A stretch of DNA of 30,190 bases. It comes from Syntrophaceae bacterium UBA7544. GTDB lineage: Bacteria > Desulfobacterota > Syntrophia > Syntrophales > Smithellaceae. The notes beneath the pieces are model-generated. The model was not told the DNA's origin. It worked only from the letters and a program-made list of their open reading frames with translations, and did no database searches. Position numbers and translations under genes: made by a program. The first letter of the stretch is position 1. Each line of letters starts with the position of its first letter. The stretch spans positions 1-30,190 of the forward strand of contig DLME01000100.1 of assembly GCA_002479215.1 (NCBI GenBank), written 5' to 3'. Below are positions 16,607-24,078 of this stretch, piece by piece.

Positions 16607-18421
16607 GTGAACGAAACGAAGCCTTTATACGATCCCCCGACAGTTACAGGGATTTTCATGAACCAGGCCCGCCGCTTCGGCGACAGAACGCTGAAGCTGA
16701 CAAAAATAGCCGGCAAATGGGAACCCGTCACCTGGCGGGAATCCCTGGAAGCTTTGCCGGCCGGTGTCATGGGTCTCGTCGCTTTGGGATTCAAGAAAGG
16801 GGATACTGTCGGAATCGCCAGCCGCACCCGTAAAGAATGGAGTGAAGCCGATATCGTCATTCTTACCGCGGGTGGAGTCACGATAGGCCTTTATCCCTCA
16901 GCCAGCCTTTGGGAAATGACCCATGTTGTCGCTCACAGCGGCCCTCAGATCTGCTTCGTGGAAGACGACACACTTCTGGACAAGCTCCTTACCGTCCAGG
17001 CCGAGACGGGCTTACCGAAGACAATGATTCTCTTCGAAACAAACCGAAAGCTTCTTCCTCCCGGCGTGATCACCATGGAGGACTTCAGTGTCCAAGGGCG
17101 GAGCGTTTATGAAGCCGATCCGGCGCGTTTCGAAACCGTCTGGCGGGCTGTCCAGCCTGAAGATCTGGCGACGATTGCCTATACCTCCGGGACAACGGGA
17201 CCGCCCAAAGGGGCCATGATTACTCACGCCAATCTTTACCATACGGCCATCAATGCCACGAAAATGCACCATTACGAAGAAAGCGACTTCGGCATTGCCT
17301 TTCTTCCCCTGACCCATATGCTGCAGAGAATGACCGTCTACGCGGCCATACACCTTGGCATTGTCGGTGCTTATGCCGAAAGTATCGACAAACTCATAGA
17401 GAATTTCCAGGAACTCCGCCCCACCATTCAGGTCAGCGTACCCCAGATCTTTGAGCGGATATACAACCGGGTCCATCAGATGCTGGCTACCGGGTCTCCC
17501 CTAAAACGCCGGATATTTCAATGGGCCATGGCCGTAGGCCACGCAGCGGCGTCCTACCGTCAAAAAAATCGATCACTACCACCTTTTTTGGCCATGAAAC
17601 ATACTGTTGCCCATCGTCTGGTTTTTCAGAAAATACATGATGTCTTCGGGGGCCGGGTCAAGTATCTTTTGTGCGGCGGAGCGCCCATGCCCATGTACCT
17701 TCTGGAATTCTTCAATGCCGCGGGGCTCCTGATTCTGGAAGGTTACGGATTGACAGAAACCGTGGCCCCGGCGGCGGTGAATCGGGCGGAACGTTTCAAA
17801 TTCGGCACTGTGGGACAATTGATTCCCGGAATGGAGGCAAAGTTCGCCCCCGATGGCGAACTGCTTCTCCGGGGACAGGGTCTTTTCCACGGCTACTACA
17901 AGGATCCGGAGGCAACAGCAGCGGCCATAGACGTTGAAGGCTGGTTTCATACGGGCGATATTGCCATCATGGATGACGAGGGGTTCATCACCATTACGGA
18001 TCGAAAGAAAGATCTGATCGTCACGGCTGGCGGCAAGAACATTGCCCCGCAGAACATCGAAAACCTCATCCGGACCCTGCCGCTGATCAGTCAGGTCATG
18101 GTTTACGGCGATCGCCGCAAGTATCTTACAGCTTTGATGACCTTGAATGAGCATGAACTTCGTGTTTTCGCCAAACGGGAAAATCTCGCAGACATGGAAC
18201 CGGCAACCATCGCAGAGGAACAGAAGGTTCGGCAGGCCGTATCCGATCATGTGAAGAATATCAACGGCCGTCTGGCGCCATACGAACAAATCAAGCGTTT
18301 CGCCATCCTCCCGCACGATTTTACCGAAGAGGCCGGAGAACTGACGCCCACGCTCAAGCTCCGCCGCCGCGAGATCATAAAACGTTACGGCGATACAATT
18401 GAGGGCCTCTATAGCGAATGA
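16607..18421 (+). CDS. Long-chain acyl-CoA synthetase (AMP-forming)
   Basis: The enzyme activates fatty acids to acyl-CoA via an acyl-AMP intermediate. Motifs, numbered from the GTG at 16607, are the P-loop YTSGTTGPPKG (192-202), GYGLTET, TGD in FHTGDIAIMDDEG, DRKKDLIVTAGGKNIAPQNIE and a C-terminal LTPTLKLRRREI with the catalytic Lys. It belongs to the FadD15/bacterial long-chain group. The frame is open back to a TTG at 16511. Family similarity begins near ETKPLYDPPTV, so I prefer GTG 16607 (604 residues), but no start has a good ribosome site. The gene is visibly GC-richer than its neighbours, suggesting transfer or a different expression history. Confidence 0.9.
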   Translation: MNETKPLYDPPTVTGIFMNQARRFGDRTLKLTKIAGKWEPVTWRESLEALPAGVMGLVALGFKKGDTVGIASRTRKEWSEADIVILTAGGVTIGLYPSASLWEMTHVVAHSGPQICFVEDDTLLDKLLTVQAETGLPKTMILFETNRKLLPPGVITMEDFSVQGRSVYEADPARFETVWRAVQPEDLATIAYTSGTTGPPKGAMITHANLYHTAINATKMHHYEESDFGIAFLPLTHMLQRMTVYAAIHLGIVGAYAESIDKLIENFQELRPTIQVSVPQIFERIYNRVHQMLATGSPLKRRIFQWAMAVGHAAASYRQKNRSLPPFLAMKHTVAHRLVFQKIHDVFGGRVKYLLCGGAPMPMYLLEFFNAAGLLILEGYGLTETVAPAAVNRAERFKFGTVGQLIPGMEAKFAPDGELLLRGQGLFHGYYKDPEATAAAIDVEGWFHTGDIAIMDDEGFITITDRKKDLIVTAGGKNIAPQNIENLIRTLPLISQVMVYGDRRKYLTALMTLNEHELRVFAKRENLADMEPATIAEEQKVRQAVSDHVKNINGRLAPYEQIKRFAILPHDFTEEAGELTPTLKLRRREIIKRYGDTIEGLYSE

Positions 18422-18730
18422 GGGATAGAACCGCTCCATAATCGGATGAGGCGGCTTTGTATATCAACGATACGCCGATTATCTACAAAGGCAGAAGGCC
18501 AAATTTTTTTATATGGACGTTGCTATTTTCGATCTGCATTTAAATTGAACCATCCCAAATATTCTGTAATCCAGTATTTTGTAAAAGTAGGAAAACTAGG
18601 GCTGCTGATGGCTTGCGTAGTTCGCCGATTGCAATTGTCAAGAATAGATTTTCCACTAATTAAAAAATGAGCCATGCAAAGACTTGACGCGTCTGCCCCT
18701 CGTCAGAATAACGTTATGATTGATATGTTT
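18422..18730. other. Intergenic region between convergent genes carrying dispersed repeat modules
   Basis: No gene is seen in these ~310 bases. The right half contains module 2 (18612-18644) and module 1 (18664-18700) of the dispersed repeat found again at 19708 and 20178. The left half shows no terminator or promoter that I can support. Confidence 0.4.
18612..18700. repeat. Dispersed intergenic repeat, copy 1 (modules 2 and 1)
   Basis: Module 2 (18612-18644, starting CTTGCGTAGTTCGCC) recurs with a few changes at 20203-20235. Module 1 (AAAATG, 8 bases, AAAGACTTGAC at 18664-18688) recurs at 19708-19732 and 25741-25765. Here the order is 2 then 1. Confidence 0.6.
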
Positions 18731-19636
18731 TTATACAGTATCATTAAGTGTCTTTATTGATATTTCTAAAGCCATAAGCCCCTTTGAATCCAAAGGCTTT
18801 TTTATTGAAATATTAAAACCGGAAAATGTTTCTATTGTAGATTCTTCAAGCGAGGCTTTCCAAATTTTATTAAAATTTCTATCGATGGCAATAAATATTT
18901 CATTATGAATGGGATCAAAGATCATGGAGCATCTGGTAGCTAAACCCGGGTCTTTATTAATAGCTTTTTGTAGAAGCTCAAATCCTTTGTCTATACTGAA
19001 ATTATCAACATTGTCTCTGAGATATTCATAAGCAATTTTATACCTGTCCGCTCCCATTCCCTTTGCTTCTGTGTAATTTTTACCTTTCAAATCATAGACA
19101 GGAAAGTTAGTCATGACTATAAAATTGTTTTCAATCTTTGTAATACGATTCTTATCTGTTCCAGGCTCAATGATCATGCCATTTCCCGAGGTATCTGCAT
19201 ACAGGTTATGATGGGAAGCTCCCGGAAAATTGATTAGTCTCTTATCCTTTAACAGATTTTCCACTGTTTGAACTTTATCCAGAGGCGCAAATGATTCATA
19301 AAATATGGGAATGAAAATATCATTAACACCCGCCTGAGAAGGAACTTCAACCGGCGGCATCAGAATCTGACATGCTCCAAAAAGACCTTTTGAATTCATC
19401 CCGCCTGTTTTTGCAAAAAAATCCATACCTGGAAGCTTGACATTAAATGCCAGATGAAAGGTTTTTATAGAGCCGTAAGTATCAATAATAAATTTTAAGG
19501 GAACAAGAAAATAATCAAAATTCATTCCATAAAGAAAATGGTTACCAAATACAGCAAAGCTAGTACATGCATATAAGGGACTTGCCCAAAAAACAGAACC
19601 AATACAAACAATAAGAAAAATATGTATTTTTTTCAT
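18731..19636 (-). CDS. Exported Ntn-hydrolase, choloylglycine hydrolase/penicillin acylase-like
   Basis: This 301-residue protein has a signal peptide (MKKIHIFLIVCIGSVFWASP then LYA) directly followed by CTSFAVFG. Cys24 would become the N-terminal nucleophile once signal peptidase cuts after Ala23. Matching family features are GMNFDYF (conserved Asn-Asp), GGMNSKGLFGACQI, SHHNLYADTSGNGMIIEP and VMTNFP. The linear-amide C-N hydrolase family includes bile-salt hydrolases, penicillin V acylases and N-acyl-homoserine-lactone acylases. The substrate is not readable here. LYAC is not a canonical lipobox because Tyr precedes Ala. It is a single gene flanked by repeats. Confidence 0.78.
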   Translation of the reverse strand: MKKIHIFLIVCIGSVFWASPLYACTSFAVFGNHFLYGMNFDYFLVPLKFIIDTYGSIKTFHLAFNVKLPGMDFFAKTGGMNSKGLFGACQILMPPVEVPSQAGVNDIFIPIFYESFAPLDKVQTVENLLKDKRLINFPGASHHNLYADTSGNGMIIEPGTDKNRITKIENNFIVMTNFPVYDLKGKNYTEAKGMGADRYKIAYEYLRDNVDNFSIDKGFELLQKAINKDPGLATRCSMIFDPIHNEIFIAIDRNFNKIWKASLEESTIETFSGFNISIKKPLDSKGLMALEISIKTLNDTV

Positions 19637-19707
19637 ATTAAAACCTCATTGCAGTATCTCCAGAATTAAATTGAAGCGCCTTGGATTATATCAAAACTTT
19701 TCACCGT

Positions 19708-19746
19708 AAAATGAGCCATGCAAAGATTTGACCGCGCGCTTCGCCT
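19708..19746. repeat. Dispersed intergenic repeat, copy 2 (module 1)
   Basis: AAAATG, AGCCATGC, AAAGATTTGAC (19708-19732) matches copy 1 at all but one position and continues into CGCGCGCTTCGCCTC. It ends against the stop codon of the PNPOx-like gene. Confidence 0.6.
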
Positions 19747-20148
19747 CTAGAATGTAAATCTTTTCGGCGGCTGGCCGGAAAAGTCACCAATGATTGCCGA
19801 TCCATGTTCGATATAAAAAGCTTTGAATATGGGATTATTTGCCTTCTGATATATTGATTTTACCAAATCATTCCCCGCGAGAATCTTTTCTTTGATCTTC
19901 ATATCCTCTGTAAACGTAATTTTGCCACGCAGCCTCACCCAGACAAAATTGCTGGTTTTGGTGGAAAATTCGATAAAAGGTTTTGCCTGTAACTGCTTGT
20001 AAACATCCTTGGTGTTATTGGTGCAAAAATAAAATTTTCCGTTTTCTTCAAACAGAAATCCCCATGGCCGAACTCGCGGCTCGCCATTCTCCACCGTTGC
20101 CAGAAATCCCATTGGATTTTCGGCTAATAACTTGATCACTTCTTTCAT
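19747..20148 (-). CDS. Pyridoxamine 5'-phosphate oxidase-like flavoprotein
   Basis: This 133-residue protein has the split-barrel fold signature: LLAENPMGFLATVENGEPRV (8-27), FLFEENGKFYFCTNNTKDVY and the C-terminal FSGQPPKRFTF. Small PNPOx-like proteins bind FMN or F420 and act as reductases or in haem/flavin handling. It lacks the length and residues of true PdxH, so vitamin B6 synthesis is unlikely. GAGGTG precedes the ATG. It is flanked by dispersed repeats on both sides. Confidence 0.85.
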   Translation of the reverse strand: MKEVIKLLAENPMGFLATVENGEPRVRPWGFLFEENGKFYFCTNNTKDVYKQLQAKPFIEFSTKTSNFVWVRLRGKITFTEDMKIKEKILAGNDLVKSIYQKANNPIFKAFYIEHGSAIIGDFSGQPPKRFTF

Positions 20149-20177
20149 AAAACACCTCTATTTTATTTTTTAAGTCC

Positions 20178-20235
20178 TTGCAAAGATTTAACCCCTTCGC
20201 CCCTTGCGTGGTTCGTCGATTGTAATTGACAAGAA
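20178..20235. repeat. Dispersed intergenic repeat, copy 3 (modules 1 and 2 fused)
   Basis: GCAAAGATTTAACC followed by CCTTCGCC (module 1, from about 20179) runs straight into module 2 (20203-20235), which matches 18612-18644 with about four differences. The order is reversed relative to copy 1, which suggests an array unit that can be cut at different points. Confidence 0.6.
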
Positions 20236-20310
20236 AAAAGACCCGACACCCCATTGCCTGGTGTTAGCTTAAATTCTCTATAGTTTCGTCCTGAATGCAT
20301 TAGCCTGCCA

Positions 20311-21033
20311 TTAATGAAAGTACAACCCGCCGTTTACATCAATAGTCTGTCCTGTGACAAATCCGTTCTGAACCAAAAACATCACCGCGGAAACGACCTC
20401 GTCTATGGTGCCAAACCTCCCCAGCGGTATCAGTTTCGGATCTATTTTAGTGTTTTTTAACATATCGGTCTCGATAAGAGCCGGCGCCACAGCATTGACC
20501 GTGATCCTTTCCCTGACCAGGACATTTGCATAATAACGTGTCAGGCCGATAATGCCCGCCTTGGAAGCGGTATACTGCGGCGATACAAGGCCGCCGGTGT
20601 GCGCCGCCACCGATGATATATTAACGATCCTGCCCCATCTTCGTTTTCGCATGGTGGGCAGTACGGCGTTCGTCACCAGAAATACCGATTTCAGGTTCAC
20701 CCTGATGATTTCGTCCCAGTCGCTTTCGGAGACTTTTTCAAATGATTGGATTTTGGCGATACCGGCATTATTAATCAGTATATCGATATCGCCGAACGTG
20801 TGCGCGGATTCGATTACCAGTCTCTCCACATCTCCTGGTTTTGATACGTCCGCCTGGATAATGCACGCCCTGCCTCCGCCGGAGTTGATCTCCTTTAAAA
20901 CGCTTTCCGCTGCGGACTTGTCGGCAATATAATTAATTACGACCGATGCGCCGGACTTTGCCAGTTCGATCGCCGCTCCCTTGCCTATCCCCCTGCTGCT
21001 TCCCGTAATAAGCGCAACCTTGCCTTTAAGCAT
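20311..21033 (-). CDS. Short-chain dehydrogenase/reductase, FabG-like
   Basis: This 240-residue classical SDR has the cofactor motif TGSSRGIG (10-17), NNAG (88-91), Asn113 and the catalytic Ser141-Tyr154-Lys158 (YTASKAG). The basic/Ser residues after the first strand suggest NADPH. FabG-like enzymes reduce 3-oxoacyl-ACP or other carbonyls. With no fab genes nearby, the true substrate is open. The DinB-like gene ends 27 bases upstream on the same strand, so they are probably cotranscribed. Confidence 0.9.
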   Translation of the reverse strand: MLKGKVALITGSSRGIGKGAAIELAKSGASVVINYIADKSAAESVLKEINSGGGRACIIQADVSKPGDVERLVIESAHTFGDIDILINNAGIAKIQSFEKVSESDWDEIIRVNLKSVFLVTNAVLPTMRKRRWGRIVNISSVAAHTGGLVSPQYTASKAGIIGLTRYYANVLVRERITVNAVAPALIETDMLKNTKIDPKLIPLGRFGTIDEVVSAVMFLVQNGFVTGQTIDVNGGLYFH

Positions 21034-21060
21034 ATAATTCCTTTTTGAAAAATATTATTC

Positions 21061-21561
21061 TCAATTCACAATGTAGTTTTGCGACCGCAGGTACTGAATA
21101 AAGCTCTTATGGGGAGGCGCAACATCCATTTGCCATAACAACGCTATAAGTTCTCCCCGATGATGTGTTTCTTCCTGGAAAAGGTCGAGCAATATATCCT
21201 CAACGGCTACAAGGAATGTCGAGCCGTCCCTTAGCTTTCTCTCAACTTTTCTCGCCAGTTCTTTCGGCTTTACTTTACTCAGATAGGCGTTGGCTTTGGA
21301 TTCCACCTGTTCCAGATATTTCGTGATTTTCTCGATGCTGCCGTATTCATTATAGTTGACGCTCGGATAATTGGGATTGCCTTGCAATATATAATTAATA
21401 AAAACATCCACCACAAAGACAATATGCAGGAAGATATCTCTCAGGGAGGGGAAACTGGCGCCTCGATCTTTGATAACTTCCTCCCATGGGAGCTTGCTTA
21501 AGGTTTCCAGATATTTGTGCCTTAAAAATTGACTATACTCCAACAGTTTTAAAGTCTTCAT
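21061..21561 (-). CDS. DinB-like four-helix bundle protein
   Basis: This 166-residue protein has the DinB/YfiT-type helical pattern with the putative metal-binding histidines His46 (LRDIFLHIV) and HH at 133-134 (EETHHRGELIALL). Members include thiol-S-transferases using mycothiol or bacillithiol and damage-induced proteins of unknown role. Its position, with the SDR gene 27 bases downstream and a lipoprotein gene about 80 bases upstream on the same strand, suggests a small operon that may fall under the regulator at 22274-23293. Confidence 0.82.
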   Translation of the reverse strand: MKTLKLLEYSQFLRHKYLETLSKLPWEEVIKDRGASFPSLRDIFLHIVFVVDVFINYILQGNPNYPSVNYNEYGSIEKITKYLEQVESKANAYLSKVKPKELARKVERKLRDGSTFLVAVEDILLDLFQEETHHRGELIALLWQMDVAPPHKSFIQYLRSQNYIVN

Positions 21562-21641
21562 CGTTTCCTCCCCATTGAAGATTTAATCCCAAGTTTATTC
21601 TAAAGTTTATAATTTAAAAGCGTCCCTCTGTTGTCTGAGTT

Positions 21642-22112
21642 TCATCGCTCCTCCGTTTTCATCATTTCCGCTTGTTCCCATTTGGCAGAGGTAACTTTCC
21701 AGTCACTCGATTCTTTTTTCAGTGATACGTCGAAGTCCCAAACGCCGAGCGACTGCGGGATCACGTCAGTTAAGGAGCCGGTCTTTTCTCCACTGGTCAG
21801 GACAGTCTGAAATTCAGCCCTGGCCGATGTGTCCTCAACGGATATCGTGAGACTGTTGATATAGACCGATATCTTCGGGTAGCGAAAGAAATAGCCGAGC
21901 AGCAGCCCTTTGATACCTTCGTAGTTGAAACCTTGAGGATCGCTGTAGGTTTTCGAAATATGGCTCATGATCTTCCTGACATCCTTGGCTTCACTCGCTG
22001 CCTGGATGTCCGTAATGATCTTTTTAACCTTAACCTGGTCGGTTTCTTTGTGACAACCGAGAACAGCAATTGCTATAATGAAAATAAGGAAAATCGTCAC
22101 AACTCGTTTCAT
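21642..22112 (-). CDS. Predicted lipoprotein, unknown function
   Basis: This is a 156-residue protein from the ATG at 22112, which has AAAGGA six bases upstream. An ATG at 22127 would place that ribosome site inside the gene. The first 20 residues are a lipoprotein signal with the lipobox VLGC (Cys20). The mature part (KKIITDIQAASEAKDVRKIM, then strands ending KKESSDWKVTSAKWEQ) reads like a small NTF2/SnoaL-type fold, which I infer from pattern only. The 52-bp operator element at 22223-22274 lies 111 bases upstream, so it is a candidate target of the neighbouring regulator. Confidence 0.75.
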   Translation of the reverse strand: MKRVVTIFLIFIIAIAVLGCHKETDQVKVKKIITDIQAASEAKDVRKIMSHISKTYSDPQGFNYEGIKGLLLGYFFRYPKISVYINSLTISVEDTSARAEFQTVLTSGEKTGSLTDVIPQSLGVWDFDVSLKKESSDWKVTSAKWEQAEMMKTEER

Positions 22113-22222
22113 GGCATATCCTTTCACTTACGCATGCGATACGAAAAACAGGAGAACGTCATTTCCGATTCGGTTAAGCATAAAAATATTATATTTCAAG
22201 ATCTGGCCCCAGCTTTCTGACA

Positions 22223-22274
22223 GTAGACAACTATCACTAAATTCAAATTTAAAAGTTGTCTACAAGTTGTCAAC
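22223..22274. promoter_or_regulatory. 52-bp operator element D (between regulator and lipoprotein genes)
   Basis: GTAGACAACT (22223-22232), 20 bases, then two tandem 11-mers AAGTTGTCTAC (22253-22263) and AAGTTGTCAAC (22264-22274). The first and second boxes are perfect inverted repeats. Geometry is identical to element U at 23314-23365. It begins at the regulator stop codon and lies upstream of the lipoprotein gene. Confidence 0.8.
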
Positions 22275-23293
22275 TACTTTTCAGCGCGCCTGATCATGAG
22301 CAGAATGTTTTCATTGGCATTTATCACTGTCACCTTGATGTCTTTATGTGCGTTCTTCCAGACGCGGAAGATTTCGTCGGCAAAGGCCTGGCCTACGGTT
22401 TCCACGTCTTTGAAGTCAAGTTCGATGGTGTTGAATTTCTCCAAACCCGCCAAAATTCTACGGGCCTGCGATCGGGATACATAGTCGTTATTTTGACGAT
22501 ACAACTTTACCTTCACGCCTGTTTTACTAAACTGGAAAGACTCGTCAGTGTATTGATTAAACAAATCGGATAGCGTCTTTTTTGATTTCAAGCCCAACAC
22601 AAAATCAACCTTTGTTCCCCTGGATGATTGAATATCCTTTACGTAAATATCCTGACCGACATTGTCGAAAACGATCTTTTTCCCAAAGCTCTTGATGGTC
22701 AATCGATCTGCTATTTTTGATGTAAAAAAGATTCCCTCGCCGCTGTGCCCTTCCGGCGCCGTGGTTTCTTTCCCTTTAAGCAAATCCTGAATAGCATCCA
22801 TTGTAGAAACCAGCCGCTTCTTTTTCATAATATTGTTAAAAATGCCGACGCCCTGATCCGCTACAGCAAAACGAATATCCATTGATGTTTTCGTGACGAT
22901 CAGATCAATCTTTTCCGATGAAGAATGTTCAATAGCATTGTTGAGCATTTCGGTAAAAGCGTAATCGATGATTGAAGACACATTACCTGCCAGCCTTTGA
23001 AAAATAGAGCTTTCCTGCTTGATTTGGCTTAGCACCTTGTCTTCGGCCAGACTCTTGTTGGTGATGATTTTTCTAACTCTCGAAGGTCTTGCCGTGAGCG
23101 CGCCTTTAGCAGATGCAATAACATAATGCGCTTGATTGGCCTTGCCCATCAGAACGATCAAGCCTTCGTCGGTCAGCTTCTTTAAAAATCTATGCACGTA
23201 TGCCCGCGAAAGGCCAGTTCTGCTCACAACATCGGCAGCTCTAGCTTTTTCTTTTTTACTGATAATATTGAGGATTATTTTTTTTATGTCCAT
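22274..23293 (-). CDS. Three-domain regulator: winged HTH, HATPase, DUF4325 (STAS-like)
   Basis: This 339-residue protein has an N-terminal winged helix (about 1-60; RAADVVSRTGLSRAYVHRFL is the HTH). A GHKL ATPase domain follows (about 100-235) with N-box EMLNNAIEHS (115-124), DQGVGI (146-151) and GHSGEGI (182-188). The C-terminal DUF4325/STAS-like domain (about 265-335) has ELDFKDVETVGQAFADEIF. ATPase plus STAS-like parts resemble an anti-sigma factor and its antagonist fused to a DNA-binding head, so activity may switch with ATP binding. It carries no phosphoacceptor His. Matching operators over its own promoter and just beyond its stop argue for autoregulation. The signal it senses is unknown. 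Confidence 0.85.
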   Translation of the reverse strand: MDIKKIILNIISKKEKARAADVVSRTGLSRAYVHRFLKKLTDEGLIVLMGKANQAHYVIASAKGALTARPSRVRKIITNKSLAEDKVLSQIKQESSIFQRLAGNVSSIIDYAFTEMLNNAIEHSSSEKIDLIVTKTSMDIRFAVADQGVGIFNNIMKKKRLVSTMDAIQDLLKGKETTAPEGHSGEGIFFTSKIADRLTIKSFGKKIVFDNVGQDIYVKDIQSSRGTKVDFVLGLKSKKTLSDLFNQYTDESFQFSKTGVKVKLYRQNNDYVSRSQARRILAGLEKFNTIELDFKDVETVGQAFADEIFRVWKNAHKDIKVTVINANENILLMIRRAEK

Positions 23294-23313
23294 TGTACCT
23301 ACGCAAATTGTTT

Positions 23314-23365
23314 GTAGACAACTTTATTGTAAACTAATTTTAAAAGTTGTCAACAAGTTATCTAC
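23314..23365. promoter_or_regulatory. 52-bp operator element U over the regulator promoter
   Basis: GTAGACAACT (23314-23323), 20 bases, AAGTTGTCAAC (23344-23354) and AAGTTATCTAC (23355-23365). The outer boxes are near-perfect inverted repeats. The boxes sit upstream of -35, across -35 and across the predicted RNA start, the layout of a repressed promoter. Confidence 0.8.
23326..23353 (-). promoter_or_regulatory. Sigma-70 promoter of the regulator gene
   Basis: On the minus strand TTGACA (23353-23348), a 16-base spacer and TACAAT (23331-23326). The TTGACA is part of the operator box GTTGACAACTT. The RNA start should fall near 23319, inside the downstream operator box and about 25 bases before the ATG. 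Confidence 0.65.
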
Positions 23366-23499
23366 AATAGCGGGGATGGATAGGGTTGGTTATTATCAAG
23401 GAAGCGGCGGAAATAGGTTGAATTCATACAATGATATTCGATAAGCTTGATGAGGCGAAAATAGAACCATCCCGTTTATCGTTAGTTGACGACGTAACA

Positions 23500-24051
23500 T
23501 TACAATCCCAAATCTCCTGCTACTCCCTTCATCGCTTCCAAGCCAAGCTCAATAAATGCATCCAATTCCAAACCGATCTCACTGCACTTTGCGATCTGCT
23601 CTCGATTCGCGCCCGCCGCAAAGCGCTCTTCTTTGAACCGCTTGCGAATAGATTTGGCTTCCACGGAGGCCAGCTTTTTATCGGGACGAATTAGCGCTCC
23701 GGCAGTGATGAGCCCGGTCAAAGGATCGGCGCAAAAGAGGGCTTTATCCATCAGCGACATACAGGGCTCTCCGTGCGCTTCGTTGTGGACGAGAATTGCA
23801 CGACAGATAGCTTCACTTGCGCCCAACTGTTTTGCCATTTCCGCCCCTGGCTTACTGTGGACTTTCAAATCGGCATGGGTCAGCTCAACATCGATATCGT
23901 GAAGCAGACCCGCCAGCCCCCACTCATCTTCGTTTTCGTTGAACCGCCGGGCAAGCGCGCGCATAATGGCTTCCACAGCCAGCATATGCTTTATGAGGTT
24001 TTCATTCTTAACGTTTTCTCTGATGGCTTTCAGTGCCGTTTCCCGATCCAT
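23500..24051 (-). CDS. HD-domain (HDIG-type) metal-dependent phosphohydrolase
   Basis: This 183-residue protein has the HD metal ligands His22 (LIKHMLAVEA), His51-Asp52 (LLHDID), further His at 65 and 89 (VHNEAHG) and Asp109 (FCADPLTGL). Such small HD proteins hydrolyse nucleotides or phosphoesters. The exact substrate is not established. It starts 27 bases after the stop of the AbfD-like gene and is probably in the same operon. A truncated second copy of its first 46 codons lies at 26866-27009. Confidence 0.87.
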   Translation of the reverse strand: MDRETALKAIRENVKNENLIKHMLAVEAIMRALARRFNENEDEWGLAGLLHDIDVELTHADLKVHSKPGAEMAKQLGASEAICRAILVHNEAHGEPCMSLMDKALFCADPLTGLITAGALIRPDKKLASVEAKSIRKRFKEERFAAGANREQIAKCSEIGLELDAFIELGLEAMKGVAGDLGL

Positions 24052-24078
24052 AAGTGCCTTTCTATTGTTCTTTGCTCC

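Noticed and set aside
17576..18439. 287-codon minus-strand frame opposite the acyl-CoA ligase
   Set aside because: Antisense shadow produced by the GC-rich codon pattern of a well-supported gene.
18612..20235. CRISPR array
   Set aside because: Repeats are few, imperfect, in varying order and separated by whole genes rather than by uniform spacers.
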